Source of the DNA: Alteromonadaceae bacterium BrNp21-10
GTDB taxonomy: Bacteria; Pseudomonadota; Gammaproteobacteria; Enterobacterales; Alteromonadaceae
Length of the DNA: 64,000 bases
Assembly (NCBI GenBank): GCA_030418115.1
Contig: JAUHQD010000006.1
Coordinates: 148,778 to 212,777 of the forward strand
Direction: 5' to 3'
Under the pieces are notes generated by a model. The model was not told the DNA's origin and made no database searches. It saw only the letters and a list, made by a program, of their open reading frames with translations. This document shows, in pieces, positions 44,886 to 55,143 of this stretch; positions within the stretch are counted from its first letter, which is position 1; each line of letters opens with the position of its first letter. Both the position numbers and the translations under genes were made by a program.

Positions 44886-46553
44886 TTCAGCTGGTTCGCA
44901 AGTGAGTAATTCGCCATTAGCACGCACTTCATAGGTTTGCGCATCCACTTCAATTTTTGGCTGCCAACTATTATGGATCATGTCGTCTTTGCCAATGTTG
45001 CGGGTGTTTTTACATACGCCCACTAAGCGCGTCATGCCGATTTGTTCGGGCACGTTTTTATCAATGGAAGCTTGCGACATAAAGGTCATGGCGGTATTGG
45101 CTGCTGCGGTACCGAACGAGCCAAACATTGGGCGATAATATACCGGTTGCGGCGTCGGGATAGACGCATTGGCATCACCCATAGGTGCTGCAGCAATAAA
45201 ACCACCTTTAATAATCATCGACGGTTTAATCCCAAAAAACGCCGGTTTCCACAACACTAAATCTGCTAGCTTTCCTACTTCGATAGAGCCCACTTCATGG
45301 CTAATACCATGGCTAATGGCCGGATTAATAGTGTATTTAGCCACATAACGTTTTAGACGAAAGTTGTCGTTACGTTCGGTATCTGGGGCTAACGGCCCAC
45401 GTTGTTGTTTCATTTTATGGGCGGTTTGCCAGGTGCGGGTAATCATTTCACCGACCCGGCCCATGGCCTGTGAATCCGAGGCAATCATACTGATTGCGCC
45501 TAAGTCATGCATAATATCTTCCGCGGCAATACTTTCTTTACGAATACGCGAATCGGCAAAAGCCACATCTTCAGGAATACTCGGATCGAGGTGATGGCAA
45601 ACCATCAGCATATCCAAATGTTCATCAATGGTATTCACCGTATAGGGTCTGGTGGGGTTAGTGGAGGAGGGCAATACATTGGCCTCGCCACACGCGCGGA
45701 TAATATCCGGCGAATGGCCACCACCGGCACCTTCGGTGTGGTAAGTGTGAATCGTACGGCCTTTAAAAGCACCAATAGTATCTTCGACAAAACCCGACTC
45801 GTTGAGGGTGTCGGTATGAATCGCTACTTGCACATCATAACGTTCGGCTACGGATAAACAGCAATCAATGGCCGCGGGCGTAGTGCCCCAATCTTCATGC
45901 AGTTTTAAACCACAGACACCGGCTTCGATTTGCTCTTCTAAGGCTTGGGGCAAACTGGCGTTGCCCTTGCCTAAAAAGCCAAAGTTCATGGGGAAATCGT
46001 TAGTGGCTTGCAACATTTTGTGAATGTTCCATGGCCCCGGAGTACAAGTGGTGGCGTTAGTACCGGTGGCTGGGCCGGTGCCGCCGCCAATCATGGTGGT
46101 AACCCCCGACATCAACGCTTCTTCAATTTGTTGTGGGCAAATAAAATGGATGTGGGCGTCAATACCACCGGCGGTCAGGATTTGACCTTCACCAGCAATG
46201 ACTTCGGTGCCGGGGCCCACTTCGATATCAATACTGTCTTGAATATCCGGGTTACCGGCTTTGCCAATAATCGCAATGCGGCCGTTTTTAATACCCACAT
46301 CGGCTTTGACAATACCCCAGTGATCGAGGATCAAGGCATTGGTGATAACTAAGTCGACGGTATCGGCGCAGGAGGCTTGAGATTGTCCCATGCCATCACG
46401 GATCACTTTACCGCCGCCGAACTTAACTTCTTCGCCGTATTCGGTGAAATCTTTTTCTACTTCCAGCCATAAATCGGTGTCGGCTAAACGCACGCGATCG
46501 CCAACGGTGGGGCCAAACATATGCGCGTAGGCATGAGTATCAATAGACGCCAT
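44850..46553 (-). CDS. ureC: Urease alpha (catalytic) subunit UreC
   Basis: A 567-residue amidohydrolase that hydrolyses urea to ammonia and carbamate in the cytosol. Visible nickel-centre residues: H-x-H in [14 protein letters not shown], the carbamylated Lys in GLKLHEDWG, His in [10 protein letters not shown] and [15 protein letters not shown]. The flap [22 protein letters not shown] includes the catalytic His and Cys region. Length is standard. It follows ureB by 2 bases. Confidence 0.98.
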   Translation of the reverse strand: MASIDTHAYAHMFGPTVGDRVRLADTDLWLEVEKDFTEYGEEVKFGGGKVIRDGMGQSQASCADTVDLVITNALILDHWGIVKADVGIKNGRIAIIGKAGNPDIQDSIDIEVGPGTEVIAGEGQILTAGGIDAHIHFICPQQIEEALMSGVTTMIGGGTGPATGTNATTCTPGPWNIHKMLQATNDFPMNFGFLGKGNASLPQALEEQIEAGVCGLKLHEDWGTTPAAIDCCLSVAERYDVQVAIHTDTLNESGFVEDTIGAFKGRTIHTYHTEGAGGGHSPDIIRACGEANVLPSSTNPTRPYTVNTIDEHLDMLMVCHHLDPSIPEDVAFADSRIRKESIAAEDIMHDLGAISMIASDSQAMGRVGEMITRTWQTAHKMKQQRGPLAPDTERNDNFRLKRYVAKYTINPAISHGISHEVGSIEVGKLADLVLWKPAFFGIKPSMIIKGGFIAAAPMGDANASIPTPQPVYYRPMFGSFGTAAANTAMTFMSQASIDKNVPEQIGMTRLVGVCKNTRNIGKDDMIHNSWQPKIEVDAQTYEVRANGELLTCEPAESLPLAQLYCLF

Positions 46554-46555
46554 AA

Positions 46556-46861
46556 CTATAAGTCTCCCTGAACATGGCCGCGAAAGCCGTATACTTTGCG
46601 TTTTCCTGCATAGGCCACTAGCGTCACTTCGCGCTCTTGACCGGGCTCAAAGCGCACCGCGGTACCCGAGGTAATATCTAAACGAAAACCTTTGCAGGCC
46701 TCGCGATCAAACTGCAGCGCAGCGTTGACTTCATAAAAATGGTAATGGGAGCCCACTTGAATAGGGCGATCTCCGCTATTGGCAACGGTTACCTGAATAG
46801 TTTCTCTGCCCACATTAAGCTGGCGCTCGCCGTGATCGGTTTTAATTTCACCGGGGATCAT
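46556..46861 (-). CDS. ureB: Urease beta subunit UreB
   Basis: A 101-residue structural subunit; family pattern [36 protein letters not shown] in pieces, [14 protein letters not shown]. Separate from UreA, as in most bacteria. It starts 9 bases after ureA. Confidence 0.97.
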   Translation of the reverse strand: MIPGEIKTDHGERQLNVGRETIQVTVANSGDRPIQVGSHYHFYEVNAALQFDREACKGFRLDITSGTAVRFEPGQEREVTLVAYAGKRKVYGFRGHVQGDL

Positions 46862-46870
46862 AAGCGCTCC

Positions 46871-47173
46871 TTAAACGATGGGGTTATGTACGGTAACCAG
46901 TTTGGTTCCGTCGGGGAAGGTGGCTTCAACTTGCACTTCAGCAATCAGCTCGGCAACGCCATCCATTACTTGATCACGGCTAAGCAAGGTACGGCCATAA
47001 TCCATCATTTCTGCTACGGTTTTACCATCGCGCGCGCCTTCGACGATTTCCATGGAAATATAGGCCATGGCTTCAGGGTAATTGAGTTTAACCCCACGCT
47101 GTAAACGGCGCTCCGCCAGTAATGCCGCGGTGAATAACAGTAATTTGTCTTTTTCTCTTGGTAATAAATCCAT
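46871..47173 (-). CDS. ureA: Urease gamma subunit UreA
   Basis: A 100-residue helical subunit with the standard opening [23 protein letters not shown] in pieces, [14 protein letters not shown] and the closing [14 protein letters not shown]. It lies 38 bases after ureD. Confidence 0.97.
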   Translation of the reverse strand: MDLLPREKDKLLLFTAALLAERRLQRGVKLNYPEAMAYISMEIVEGARDGKTVAEMMDYGRTLLSRDQVMDGVAELIAEVQVEATFPDGTKLVTVHNPIV

Positions 47174-47211
47174 CGTTCTATTTGCTCGTCTTTAAGGCGA
47201 AATGACGCCTG

Positions 47212-48102
47212 TTAGGTATGCCAAATTCTCGGCTGGATGCCATCTTTTTGTAAATACAGCGGCCGTAATTGCTGCCACAGTAAAATAAACAAGTGTTTGC
47301 ATTGCTCTGCATGCTGCCCTAAATAGCGGATGATCAGCAATTGTTTAATGTGGGTCACGCTAATTAACTGCTCAGCGTTTTGTTCTTGAATGCTGTGTCG
47401 TAGGGTCTCAATTAATTCTTGGCGCTGAGTATCAGTTACGATATCGACTGGCGCATACGCCACAAAAGTGGCAAACACGCTATTACCGGCTAATCCCGCG
47501 CTGTGCTGTTGTAACTGATTATTCGGATTGATTGCGACTCTATCGTGATAGATTATTTTGTCATCACAGTAAATTTGCGTGAGCTGGCTAAAACGCCCTA
47601 GCTCAAAAGGTTGCTGGGCGCTGGGTAAACCTAAACAGCTGATATCCCAACCCAAGTAAACGCTATCGGAATGCAAATGTACATCGACTTTATTGATTGC
47701 CGCTGCGCCTTCATAAACGATGGTTTCCAGCGGAAAGTGCTCACACTTTGCCGCGCGGGCTACTTGTAAACGGGTGGTTTGTCGTTGCTCGGGGGCGCCG
47801 ATATTGTGATCATCTCTGGCGCGATAAAAACGATTAGCACCCGGTGTGGTGATTAAGGCATGAGCCTTTGGGGTGAGTTCAATCTCTACCTGTAATTCAT
47901 CACCAGAGACAATCCCCGCAGGCGGATGCAATAAATACACATGGGCGCAGTCGCGGCCTTCAGGGTAAAACGCTTTTTGTACCGATAACGGCCCATTGCG
48001 TTTGGTGCGTACTAGTTGGGTGCCGTGTGCAGAAAAGCTTAAGGTCAGCCCTAAGTGGGCTAACCATTGTCTCTTTAATGTGGTGGCAAGGTTTGTTGTC
48101 AT
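47212..48102 (-). CDS. ureD: Urease accessory protein UreD
   Basis: A 296-residue beta-rich scaffold that binds the apo-urease and channels nickel from UreG. Pattern: GPLSVQKAFYPEG, VYLLHPPAGIVSGDELQVEI, ALITTPGANRFYRA and LGWDISCLGLPSAQQPF. It opens the urease half of the operon, 32 bases after urtE. Confidence 0.95.
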   Translation of the reverse strand: MTTNLATTLKRQWLAHLGLTLSFSAHGTQLVRTKRNGPLSVQKAFYPEGRDCAHVYLLHPPAGIVSGDELQVEIELTPKAHALITTPGANRFYRARDDHNIGAPEQRQTTRLQVARAAKCEHFPLETIVYEGAAAINKVDVHLHSDSVYLGWDISCLGLPSAQQPFELGRFSQLTQIYCDDKIIYHDRVAINPNNQLQQHSAGLAGNSVFATFVAYAPVDIVTDTQRQELIETLRHSIQEQNAEQLISVTHIKQLLIIRYLGQHAEQCKHLFILLWQQLRPLYLQKDGIQPRIWHT

Positions 48103-48134
48103 GCTTTGGGTTATCTATTGAATCAACAACGCGG

Positions 48135-48830
48135 TTATACCGCTAAATATTGACTGACCAGCTCATCGCTTAAGTTTGCCATGGGACCGGACGACATAAC
48201 ATGGCCTTTTTCCATTAATACAAATTCTTCGCCTACTGCACGAGCAAAAGGCAGCTTTTGTTCAACCAGAATAATGGTCATGCCTTGTTCTTTATTCAGC
48301 TTTAATAGTACGTCGCGAATAAGCTGCACGATATTAGGTTGAATACCTTCGTTAGGTTCGTCCAAAATCAGCACGTCGGGATTCAACACCAAAGCGCGGC
48401 CAATAGCCAGTTGCTGCTGTTGGCCGCCGGATAAATCACCACCGCGACGATGTAACATTTCCTTGAGTACCGGAAACAAATCATATACATGTTCGGGTAT
48501 GGTTTTGCTGGTTTGGCGCGTGCAGTTAAGACTGATCTTTAAGTTTTCTTCCACGGTTAACTGGGGAAAAATATGTCGACCTTGGGGTACATAGCCAATG
48601 CCCATTTCTGGGCGGGCTTCAACACTACTTTTGGCCACATCTTTACCGTCGATGGTCATGCTACCAGCACTAATGGGCAGCAATCCCATAATGGCTTTAA
48701 GTAGGGTAGTTTTACCCACGCCGTTACGGCCCATAATGCAAGTCCGCGAACCTTTTTTGATATGCAGGTTGAGATCCCACAGGATCTGCGTACCACCATA
48801 TTGTTGATCTACCGATGTAAGTTCTATCAT
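48135..48830 (-). CDS. urtE: Urea ABC transporter ATP-binding protein UrtE
   Basis: A 231-residue LivF-type ABC ATPase. Walker A is GRNGVGKTT, the signature is LSGGQQQQLAIGRAL, and Walker B is DVLILDEPNEGIQP; the EGIQPN variant is typical of UrtE. It shares the ATG/stop overlap with urtD. Confidence 0.96.
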   Translation of the reverse strand: MIELTSVDQQYGGTQILWDLNLHIKKGSRTCIMGRNGVGKTTLLKAIMGLLPISAGSMTIDGKDVAKSSVEARPEMGIGYVPQGRHIFPQLTVEENLKISLNCTRQTSKTIPEHVYDLFPVLKEMLHRRGGDLSGGQQQQLAIGRALVLNPDVLILDEPNEGIQPNIVQLIRDVLLKLNKEQGMTIILVEQKLPFARAVGEEFVLMEKGHVMSSGPMANLSDELVSQYLAV

Positions 48831-49639
48831 CAGCCTTGCTCCTCACCCAAATACACTTGGATCACTTCAGGGTTAGATTGAATTTCTGACATGGTGCCTT
48901 CGGCTAATACCGAGCCTTGATGCAATACCGTTACCTTTTTAGCAATAGAACGTACAAAGGCCATATCATGCTCAACGACTACTACCGAATGCTTACCCGC
49001 TAATGAGGTAAGTAGTTCCGCGGTGCGTTCGGTTTCTTGGCCCGTCATACCGGCTACTGGCTCATCCACTAACAATACTCTGGGATTGGCGGCCAGCAAC
49101 ATGCCAATTTCTAACCATTGCTTTTGCCCGTGAGACAAACGCCCAGCAGGGTAGTGGCATTCTTTGATTAGGTCGATGGTATATAAAATTTCGGCAATGC
49201 GATCTTGTTGTTCGCCGGTTAACTTGCCGAATAACGATGCCCAAATACCTTTATCGCCGGTGAGGCTGAGCTCGATATTTTCATACACGCTAAGGTGTTC
49301 AAACACCGTGGGCTTTTGGAACTTACGACCAATGCCGGCCAAGGCAATTTCAGATTCGTCCAGTTGCAACAAATCTACTTGTTGGCCAAAGCTAACCTTA
49401 CCTTTGTCGGGGCGAATTTTACCGGTGATGACATCCATTAAGGTGGTTTTACCGGCGCCGTTGGCACCAATCAAACAACGTAGTTCACCGTCGTTAATGT
49501 AGAGGTTAAGGTCGTTTAGGGCTTTGAAACCATCAAAGCTAACACTGACATCTTCCACATATAGAATGACCCCATGACGAGTGTCCGGTGAAATATTTTC
49601 GGTGGCGGATAGCGGACTACCGCTTTTATCGACGATCAT
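48830..49639 (-). CDS. urtD: Urea ABC transporter ATP-binding protein UrtD
   Basis: A 269-residue LivG-type ABC ATPase. Walker A is GANGAGKTT, the signature is LSHGQKQWLEIGMLL (the variant found in UrtD) and Walker B is RVLLVDEPVAGMTGQE. It overlaps urtC by 4 bases and urtE by 1. Confidence 0.96.
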   Translation of the reverse strand: MIVDKSGSPLSATENISPDTRHGVILYVEDVSVSFDGFKALNDLNLYINDGELRCLIGANGAGKTTLMDVITGKIRPDKGKVSFGQQVDLLQLDESEIALAGIGRKFQKPTVFEHLSVYENIELSLTGDKGIWASLFGKLTGEQQDRIAEILYTIDLIKECHYPAGRLSHGQKQWLEIGMLLAANPRVLLVDEPVAGMTGQETERTAELLTSLAGKHSVVVVEHDMAFVRSIAKKVTVLHQGSVLAEGTMSEIQSNPEVIQVYLGEEQG

Positions 49640-50805
49640 GATTTCACCTCCGACGCTTGTTTCTCAGTTGCCGTTGGCGGCTTGTTACCAATCAGTGTGG
49701 CGGTCAGCGCTTTCACTTTTTCAATTATGCTAGGTAATAAACCGGCAATGCCTTTAGGTAGTAATAAGGTCACTAAAACGAACAGGCCACCAAGGGCGAA
49801 TAACCAAGCCTCGGGCATAATGGCGGTAAAACGGGTTTTGGCATAGCTGACGACTATGGCGCCAATCAACGCCCCGTAAAGAGAATTACGACCACCGACC
49901 GCTACCCAAATGACCATCTCGATGGAATTCAATGGTGAGAATTCACCGGGGTTAATAATACCCACTTGCGGTACGTATAACGCACCGGCGACACCAGCAA
50001 GCATGGCGGATACCACGTAGATCCACACTTTGTAGCTTTCCGGTTTATAGCCAACAAAACGCACTCGACTTTCGGCATCGCGAATAGCAGTGACCACGCG
50101 GCCCATCTTTGAGTTAACAATAAAATGGCAGACCACATAACCGATGCAAAGGGCAACGGCGGTGGCAACAAATAAACCTAATTTGGTGTGTGGCTCTTGT
50201 AATGAGAAACCTAAAATTTCTTTAAAGTCGGTTAAACCATTGTTACCACCAAAGCCCATTTCATTGCGGAAGAACGCCAGCATCAATGCATAGGTTACGG
50301 CTTGGGTCATTATGGATAGATACACACCGCTGACTCGTGAACGGAAGGCTAAAGAGCCAAACACATAGGCGAGTAAACCGGGGCCGACAAATACCATCAC
50401 CACCATCCACAAAATGGAATCGGAACCGCCCCAATACCACGGCATTTCTGTCCAATTAAGGAATACCATAAAATCCGGTAAATCAGGGTTACCATAAACG
50501 CCGCGATCACCAATTTGGCGCATTAGGTACATGCCCATGGCGTAGCCACCTAAGGTAAAAAAGGCACCGTGACCTAAGCTGAGAATACCGCAGTAGCCCC
50601 AGACTAAATCAACAGCCAGTGCCAACAGGGCGTAGCAAAGATATTTTCCGAAAAGGCTGACGGTGTAATCACTGACATGCATGGCCGAACCTTCGGCAAA
50701 CATCAGGTTACAAATCGTCACGTAAACGGTTGAGAGTAATAGCAGGCCAATAACAATGTGAAGGTTACTGAACTTGCTCATTGGTTTTGCAGTTGATGAA
50801 GTCAT
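49636..50805 (-). CDS. urtC: Urea ABC transporter permease UrtC
   Basis: A 389-residue LivM-type permease with eight to ten membrane helices; marks are DLVWGYCGILSLGHGAFFTLGGYAMGMYL in pieces, SVGGxNSLYGA-like AVGGRNSLYGALIGA and the EAA-like loop RDAESRVRFVGY. It overlaps urtB by 1 base. Confidence 0.96.
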   Translation of the reverse strand: MTSSTAKPMSKFSNLHIVIGLLLLSTVYVTICNLMFAEGSAMHVSDYTVSLFGKYLCYALLALAVDLVWGYCGILSLGHGAFFTLGGYAMGMYLMRQIGDRGVYGNPDLPDFMVFLNWTEMPWYWGGSDSILWMVVMVFVGPGLLAYVFGSLAFRSRVSGVYLSIMTQAVTYALMLAFFRNEMGFGGNNGLTDFKEILGFSLQEPHTKLGLFVATAVALCIGYVVCHFIVNSKMGRVVTAIRDAESRVRFVGYKPESYKVWIYVVSAMLAGVAGALYVPQVGIINPGEFSPLNSIEMVIWVAVGGRNSLYGALIGAIVVSYAKTRFTAIMPEAWLFALGGLFVLVTLLLPKGIAGLLPSIIEKVKALTATLIGNKPPTATEKQASEVKS

Positions 50806-52442
50806 TAGTCTGCCGCCCTGCCTTTTTGTGGAAACAGCCCTTTGGGACGTTTTTGGATAAATAACACTAACCCGACTAATACGATAATATTTGCCAGCAC
50901 CGATCCGGTAATCGGCTCAAGGAATTTATTGATGGAGCCTAATGACATGGCGGCCACTAAGGTGCCCCATAAGTTACCCACACCACCAAATACCACTACT
51001 AAGAATGAATCAATAATGTAAGCCTGACCCAAATTCGGCCCTACGTTAGTTAGCTGGCTTAACACCACACCAGCCACACCCGCAATCCCCGATCCTAAAC
51101 CAAAGGTAATGGCATCCACCCAATCACTTTTAATACTGAGTGCGCGGGCCATATCACGGTTTTGCGATACGGCGCGAACATGCAGCCCTAATGAGGACTT
51201 TTTCAAAATCATCAGTAACGCGAAAAACACCATTAACGAGAACAAAATGATGTACAAACGGTTAAAGGTCAGCGAGAAAATAGGGTTAATCTGCCATGAT
51301 CCGCTCATCCATTCGGGGGCGGCGACTTGGCGATTCAGCGGTGAAAACACGGTTCTAACCAGTTGTTGTAAAATTAGGCTGATACCAAAGGTGGCCAGCA
51401 GAGTTTCTAGCGGGCGACCTTTGAGAAAGCGAATAACGCAGCGCTCAATAATAATCCCCACAGTGCCAGAGACTAAAAACGCCGCAGGTACCGCAATCAA
51501 TAATGAGTATTCAATTAAGTGAGGGAAGACTAGCTGCACCACATAGGTGGTGTAAGCGCCGAGCATGATCATTTCGCCATGGGCCATGTTAATCACGCCC
51601 ATTACCCCGAAGGTAATCGCCAGGCCAATGGCGGCGAGCAACAGTACTGATCCTAAACTTAAACCAAAGAAGATGTTTTCTACTACGGCGTAAACGTCGC
51701 GCTTATCCTGCACATTCTGAATAGCTTTTTGCAACCTGGCTTTTAATGCTTTGGTGTCAGCGTCCTGAGGTTTTTCAGGTAAGGCATTTAACTGGCTAAC
51801 AAAGGTATTTTTTACTTCGGGCTCTAGGCTGTCTTTTAAGGATTCAATGGCGGCCATTTTTTGTGAATGGTCGCCTATTTCTAATTGTCTTAACTGCAAG
51901 GTAATGCGCATTAGGTTCAGTACGTCTTTATCTTGTTCAGTACTGACTAAGGTTTCGATGCTGGCAAAACCTTCATCGTTGGGGTTGTCGAGTAATTGCT
52001 TAACCGCTTCAAGGCGCACGACTTTATCTGGGCTGGTTAGCTCTATTTGCGCTATTAAACTGCGAATGGTGCCGCGCAAACGGTTGTTGGTTTTTACTTT
52101 GGAAATTTTCGATTTGGCTAGGGGCTCATAGGTTTTTTCACCTAGCACGTCGGTCAGTAAATATTGACCGTTGTCACCGGCTTGGGCACGTACTACGGCG
52201 CGTCCAGATTTAATATAGTACAACTCACCGTCCATTAAATATTGCAGTAAGTCGCGGGTTTTGGGGTGATTGGTTTGGGAAATTTTTTCTACCAAGGGGG
52301 CCATTTTTTGTAACTTGGTTTTGGGTAGCTGCTTAACCAGTTTGGCTAGCGACGGATCTGTGTTTGGCGTAGAAGGGGCCGTTTCAGCCAAGGCTTGCCA
52401 ACACAACAGGCAACTGAAAAGCACAGAGAAGAATCGCAACAT
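50805..52442 (-). CDS. urtB: Urea ABC transporter permease UrtB
   Basis: A 545-residue LivH-type permease. As usual for UrtB it carries a long periplasmic N-terminal part: signal peptide plus helical HEAT-like region (about 20-250). The membrane domain follows (LGLAITFGVMGVINMAHGEMIMLGAY in pieces, FGGVGNLWGTLVAAMSLG). The start follows urtA after a hairpin-rich 153-base gap. Confidence 0.95.
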   Translation of the reverse strand: MLRFFSVLFSCLLCWQALAETAPSTPNTDPSLAKLVKQLPKTKLQKMAPLVEKISQTNHPKTRDLLQYLMDGELYYIKSGRAVVRAQAGDNGQYLLTDVLGEKTYEPLAKSKISKVKTNNRLRGTIRSLIAQIELTSPDKVVRLEAVKQLLDNPNDEGFASIETLVSTEQDKDVLNLMRITLQLRQLEIGDHSQKMAAIESLKDSLEPEVKNTFVSQLNALPEKPQDADTKALKARLQKAIQNVQDKRDVYAVVENIFFGLSLGSVLLLAAIGLAITFGVMGVINMAHGEMIMLGAYTTYVVQLVFPHLIEYSLLIAVPAAFLVSGTVGIIIERCVIRFLKGRPLETLLATFGISLILQQLVRTVFSPLNRQVAAPEWMSGSWQINPIFSLTFNRLYIILFSLMVFFALLMILKKSSLGLHVRAVSQNRDMARALSIKSDWVDAITFGLGSGIAGVAGVVLSQLTNVGPNLGQAYIIDSFLVVVFGGVGNLWGTLVAAMSLGSINKFLEPITGSVLANIIVLVGLVLFIQKRPKGLFPQKGRAAD

Positions 52443-52501
52443 CGCGTTGTCCTTTTAATAAAACTTCGGATTGGCCAGTGTGGTATCAGCCAATTTTTCG
52501 G

Positions 52502-52564
52502 CGACTTTATAAGTCGAGTAAAGCGAATAAGCAGGCACATTGTGATGGAACCAACGTGCCTGCT
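52502..52564 (-). other. Two hairpins between urtA and urtB
   Basis: CGACTT-TAT-AAGTCG (52502-52516) and AGCAGGCAC-N17-GTGCCTGCT (52530-52564), without T-runs. Such structures between a binding-protein gene and its permease gene usually protect or attenuate the transcript so that the binding protein is made in excess. Confidence 0.6.
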
Positions 52565-52595
52565 CGATGAGTTAAACTTGGGTTAACTCAAGGGT

Positions 52596-53879
52596 TTAGA
52601 AGTTTTGACCTGAACACTTAGCCGTATTCACATCAAAGTTGCCGCAGCTTACTGGGGCAGTCCAATCTGAAATGAGGCTTTTAGAGCTAGGTAAGAAATC
52701 TGACCATGCATCACCAATAACCGTATCTGGTGTTGACCAAACTACTTCAAACTGACCGTCTTCTTGGATTTCACCAATTAGCACTGGCTTAGATAAGTGA
52801 TGGTTAGAGTTCATCACCGCTGTACCACCAGTAAGGTTAGGCACGGCAACACCAATCAAAGCTTGTTCAACGGCATCAACATCAGTGGTACCGACTTTCT
52901 CAACGGCTTTAGCCCACATTTCAAAACCAATATAAGTGGCTTCCATTGGGTCATTAGTTACGCGCTTGTCATCACCGATATAGGCTTTCCATTTGGCGAT
53001 GAAGGCATCGTTGGCGTCAGATTCAACACTTTGGAAGTAGTTCCAAGCGGCTAAATGACCTACTAATGGCTTAGTATCAAAACCAGATAGTTCTTCTTCA
53101 CCGACTGAGAAGGCTACAACTGGAATGTCTTCAGCTGAAATACCTTGGTTGCCCAATTCTTTGTAGAAAGGAATGTTGGCATCACCATTGATGGTAGAAA
53201 CCACCGCGGTTTTCTTACCCGCAGAACCGAATTTTTTAATATCAGAAACAATACCTTGCCAATCAGAATGTCCGAATGGGGTGTAGTTGATCATGATGTC
53301 TTCTTTCTTTACGCCTTTAGCAATAAGGTAGGCTTCAAGAATTTTATTGGTGGTACGTGGATAAACATAATCGGTACCGGCTAATACCCAACGGGTAGCA
53401 CCAATATCATTCATTAAGTAATCAACAGCTGGAATGGCTTGTTGGTTTGGCGCAGCACCGGTGTAGAACACGTTTTTAGACGATTCTTCGCCTTCGTACT
53501 GTACTGGGTAGAACATTAAACCGTTTAGCTCTTCTAATACGGGTAAAGCTGATTTACGTGAAACCGACGTCCAGCAACCGAAGATAACGTCTACTTTTTC
53601 TTTAGCTAACAATTCACGGGTTTTCTCGGCAAATAGTGGCCAGTTTGACGCAGGATCAACTACCACAGCTTCTAGTTTCTTACCTAATAAACCGCCTTTT
53701 TTGTTCTGCTCTTCGATCATCATCAGCACAGTATCTTTAAGGGTGGTTTCACTGATAGCCATAGTGCCTGATAGTGAATGTAAAACACCGACCTTGATGG
53801 TGTCAGCGGCAAGTGCCATTTGTGACACTAAGCCAGTAGCAACGATTGAACTGGCAATAATGAGTTTTTTAAAATTCAT
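52596..53879 (-). CDS. urtA: Urea ABC transporter substrate-binding protein UrtA
   Basis: A 427-residue periplasmic urea-binding protein of the type 1 (LivJ-like) fold with signal peptide cut near MALA-ADT. Conserved UrtA stretches are GVLHSLSGTMAISE, VVVDPASNWPLFAEKTRELL, FGCWTSVSRKSALPV, YVYPRTTNKI and MNSNHHLSKPVLIGEI. The start at 53879 is preferred to 53903 because AAGGAAA precedes it and it gives a clean signal peptide. It lies 63 bases after the porin gene. Confidence 0.96.
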   Translation of the reverse strand: MNFKKLIIASSIVATGLVSQMALAADTIKVGVLHSLSGTMAISETTLKDTVLMMIEEQNKKGGLLGKKLEAVVVDPASNWPLFAEKTRELLAKEKVDVIFGCWTSVSRKSALPVLEELNGLMFYPVQYEGEESSKNVFYTGAAPNQQAIPAVDYLMNDIGATRWVLAGTDYVYPRTTNKILEAYLIAKGVKKEDIMINYTPFGHSDWQGIVSDIKKFGSAGKKTAVVSTINGDANIPFYKELGNQGISAEDIPVVAFSVGEEELSGFDTKPLVGHLAAWNYFQSVESDANDAFIAKWKAYIGDDKRVTNDPMEATYIGFEMWAKAVEKVGTTDVDAVEQALIGVAVPNLTGGTAVMNSNHHLSKPVLIGEIQEDGQFEVVWSTPDTVIGDAWSDFLPSSKSLISDWTAPVSCGNFDVNTAKCSGQNF

Positions 53880-53942
53880 GATTATTTCCTTTAATGAGTT
53901 CAACTAAAAGCTGACGGGTTAACGCCAGCTCAGAAAGTCGTT

Positions 53943-54881
53943 TTAGAAAGTGATTAGGGCTTCAACGGCAAGGTAATCAACGTCTACGTCATTGATTTCG
54001 TCCATACGGTATTCAAAGACCATCAATAAGTTGTCGTTTACTGAGAAGCTAGGTGAAATGGTGATACCGCTGGCATCTTCAAAACTAGCGCCCATGGAGT
54101 CTTCAACTTCATAGTCGTGATAACGCACGGTTAAGCCGAAAGATTCAAAAGTATAGTTGGCCATCAACAGGTATCCGCTGGCTTCACTGCCAACGAAGGC
54201 GCTATCGTCTGCGGTGTTATATTCGACGGCTAAGGTTAATGCATCGGCAGAATAGGCGGCCCAAGTGTTGATTAGGGTGGTGTCGCCATCTTTTGAATAG
54301 AAACCTTTAATAGTGAAATTTTCAGTAGGCATGAGGGCGACCATGGTTTCAAAACCAGGTTGCTCTGTGTCAGTTGATTGTGGGCCAGCCAAATCATTTA
54401 CTACAGAAAGAGCAACGGCGAATTTGTCACCACTGTAAAGAGCTGAAACGCCTTGTTGATAATATCCGTAGAAGTACTGGGCATAACCAGCACCTGAGTA
54501 TTGGAATAAACCCGTTGGTTCTTCGGTTTCCCAACCTGAGTAGCTTAAGAAGCGACCCGCTTTAATGCTTAAATTGTCTGATACCGCATAAGTAATATAG
54601 GCTTGTTCAACGTCTACGCCTTCAGCGGCGTTTTGATATTCAACATCGACAAAGGCTTTTAATTTGTTACCAAAATCATAGCTAAGGTCTATCTCAACTT
54701 GATCAATGCCAGAATCGTGGGAAGAGCCAGCACCATCAACATCAACCGAAAGGTAAGACATGTCGATAAAGCCACTGTAACTTAGGCCAGTAGTTGCTTC
54801 ATCTGCACTTGCGGTAGATACCGCACCCATTGCTAGCATCATTGTCGCTGCTACAGGAGTTAATCTAGTAAGTAGTTTCAT
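53943..54881 (-). CDS. Outer-membrane porin of the urea operon
   Basis: A 312-residue beta-barrel protein with signal peptide (cut near ASA-DEA) and many alternating amphipathic strands ending in VDYLAVEALITF with C-terminal Phe. The first strands have GLSYSGFIDMSYLSV. It opens the operon before urtA, so it probably lets urea or short amides through the outer membrane, as do porins in other urt clusters. A GC-poor hairpin (53906-53930) lies before urtA and may only attenuate. Confidence 0.8.
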   Translation of the reverse strand: MKLLTRLTPVAATMMLAMGAVSTASADEATTGLSYSGFIDMSYLSVDVDGAGSSHDSGIDQVEIDLSYDFGNKLKAFVDVEYQNAAEGVDVEQAYITYAVSDNLSIKAGRFLSYSGWETEEPTGLFQYSGAGYAQYFYGYYQQGVSALYSGDKFAVALSVVNDLAGPQSTDTEQPGFETMVALMPTENFTIKGFYSKDGDTTLINTWAAYSADALTLAVEYNTADDSAFVGSEASGYLLMANYTFESFGLTVRYHDYEVEDSMGASFEDASGITISPSFSVNDNLLMVFEYRMDEINDVDVDYLAVEALITF

Positions 54882-55024
54882 TATGTTTGTCCCGATAAGT
54901 AAAAGATTAATAAATGTGTTTGGTTATCTTTTTGATTGATAACTCTTAATCGCCTTTTTGCAGCTGGGATGAGTATGTGGTTTGTGGGCAATAGATAACA
55001 TTCGTAAAAGCGCGCAATGGACTA

Positions 55025-55036
55025 CGTAAATTTACG
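55025..55036. promoter_or_regulatory. Palindrome in the divergent porin/sensor promoter region
   Basis: CGTAAATTTACG is a perfect 12-base palindrome in the 262-base gap between the porin and the sensor kinase. CGCGCGTAAATATT follows near 55070. It is a candidate site for the LuxR-type response regulator encoded at 58505; not tested. Confidence 0.4.
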
Positions 55037-55143
55037 CATAGGCGGTGGCGAAAAGTTTGTGTAGGATGATCGCGCGCGTAAATATTAAAATACTAGTAAC
55101 GCCGCAACGACCTCGGCGTAGTGACACACAACAATAGAATCGA

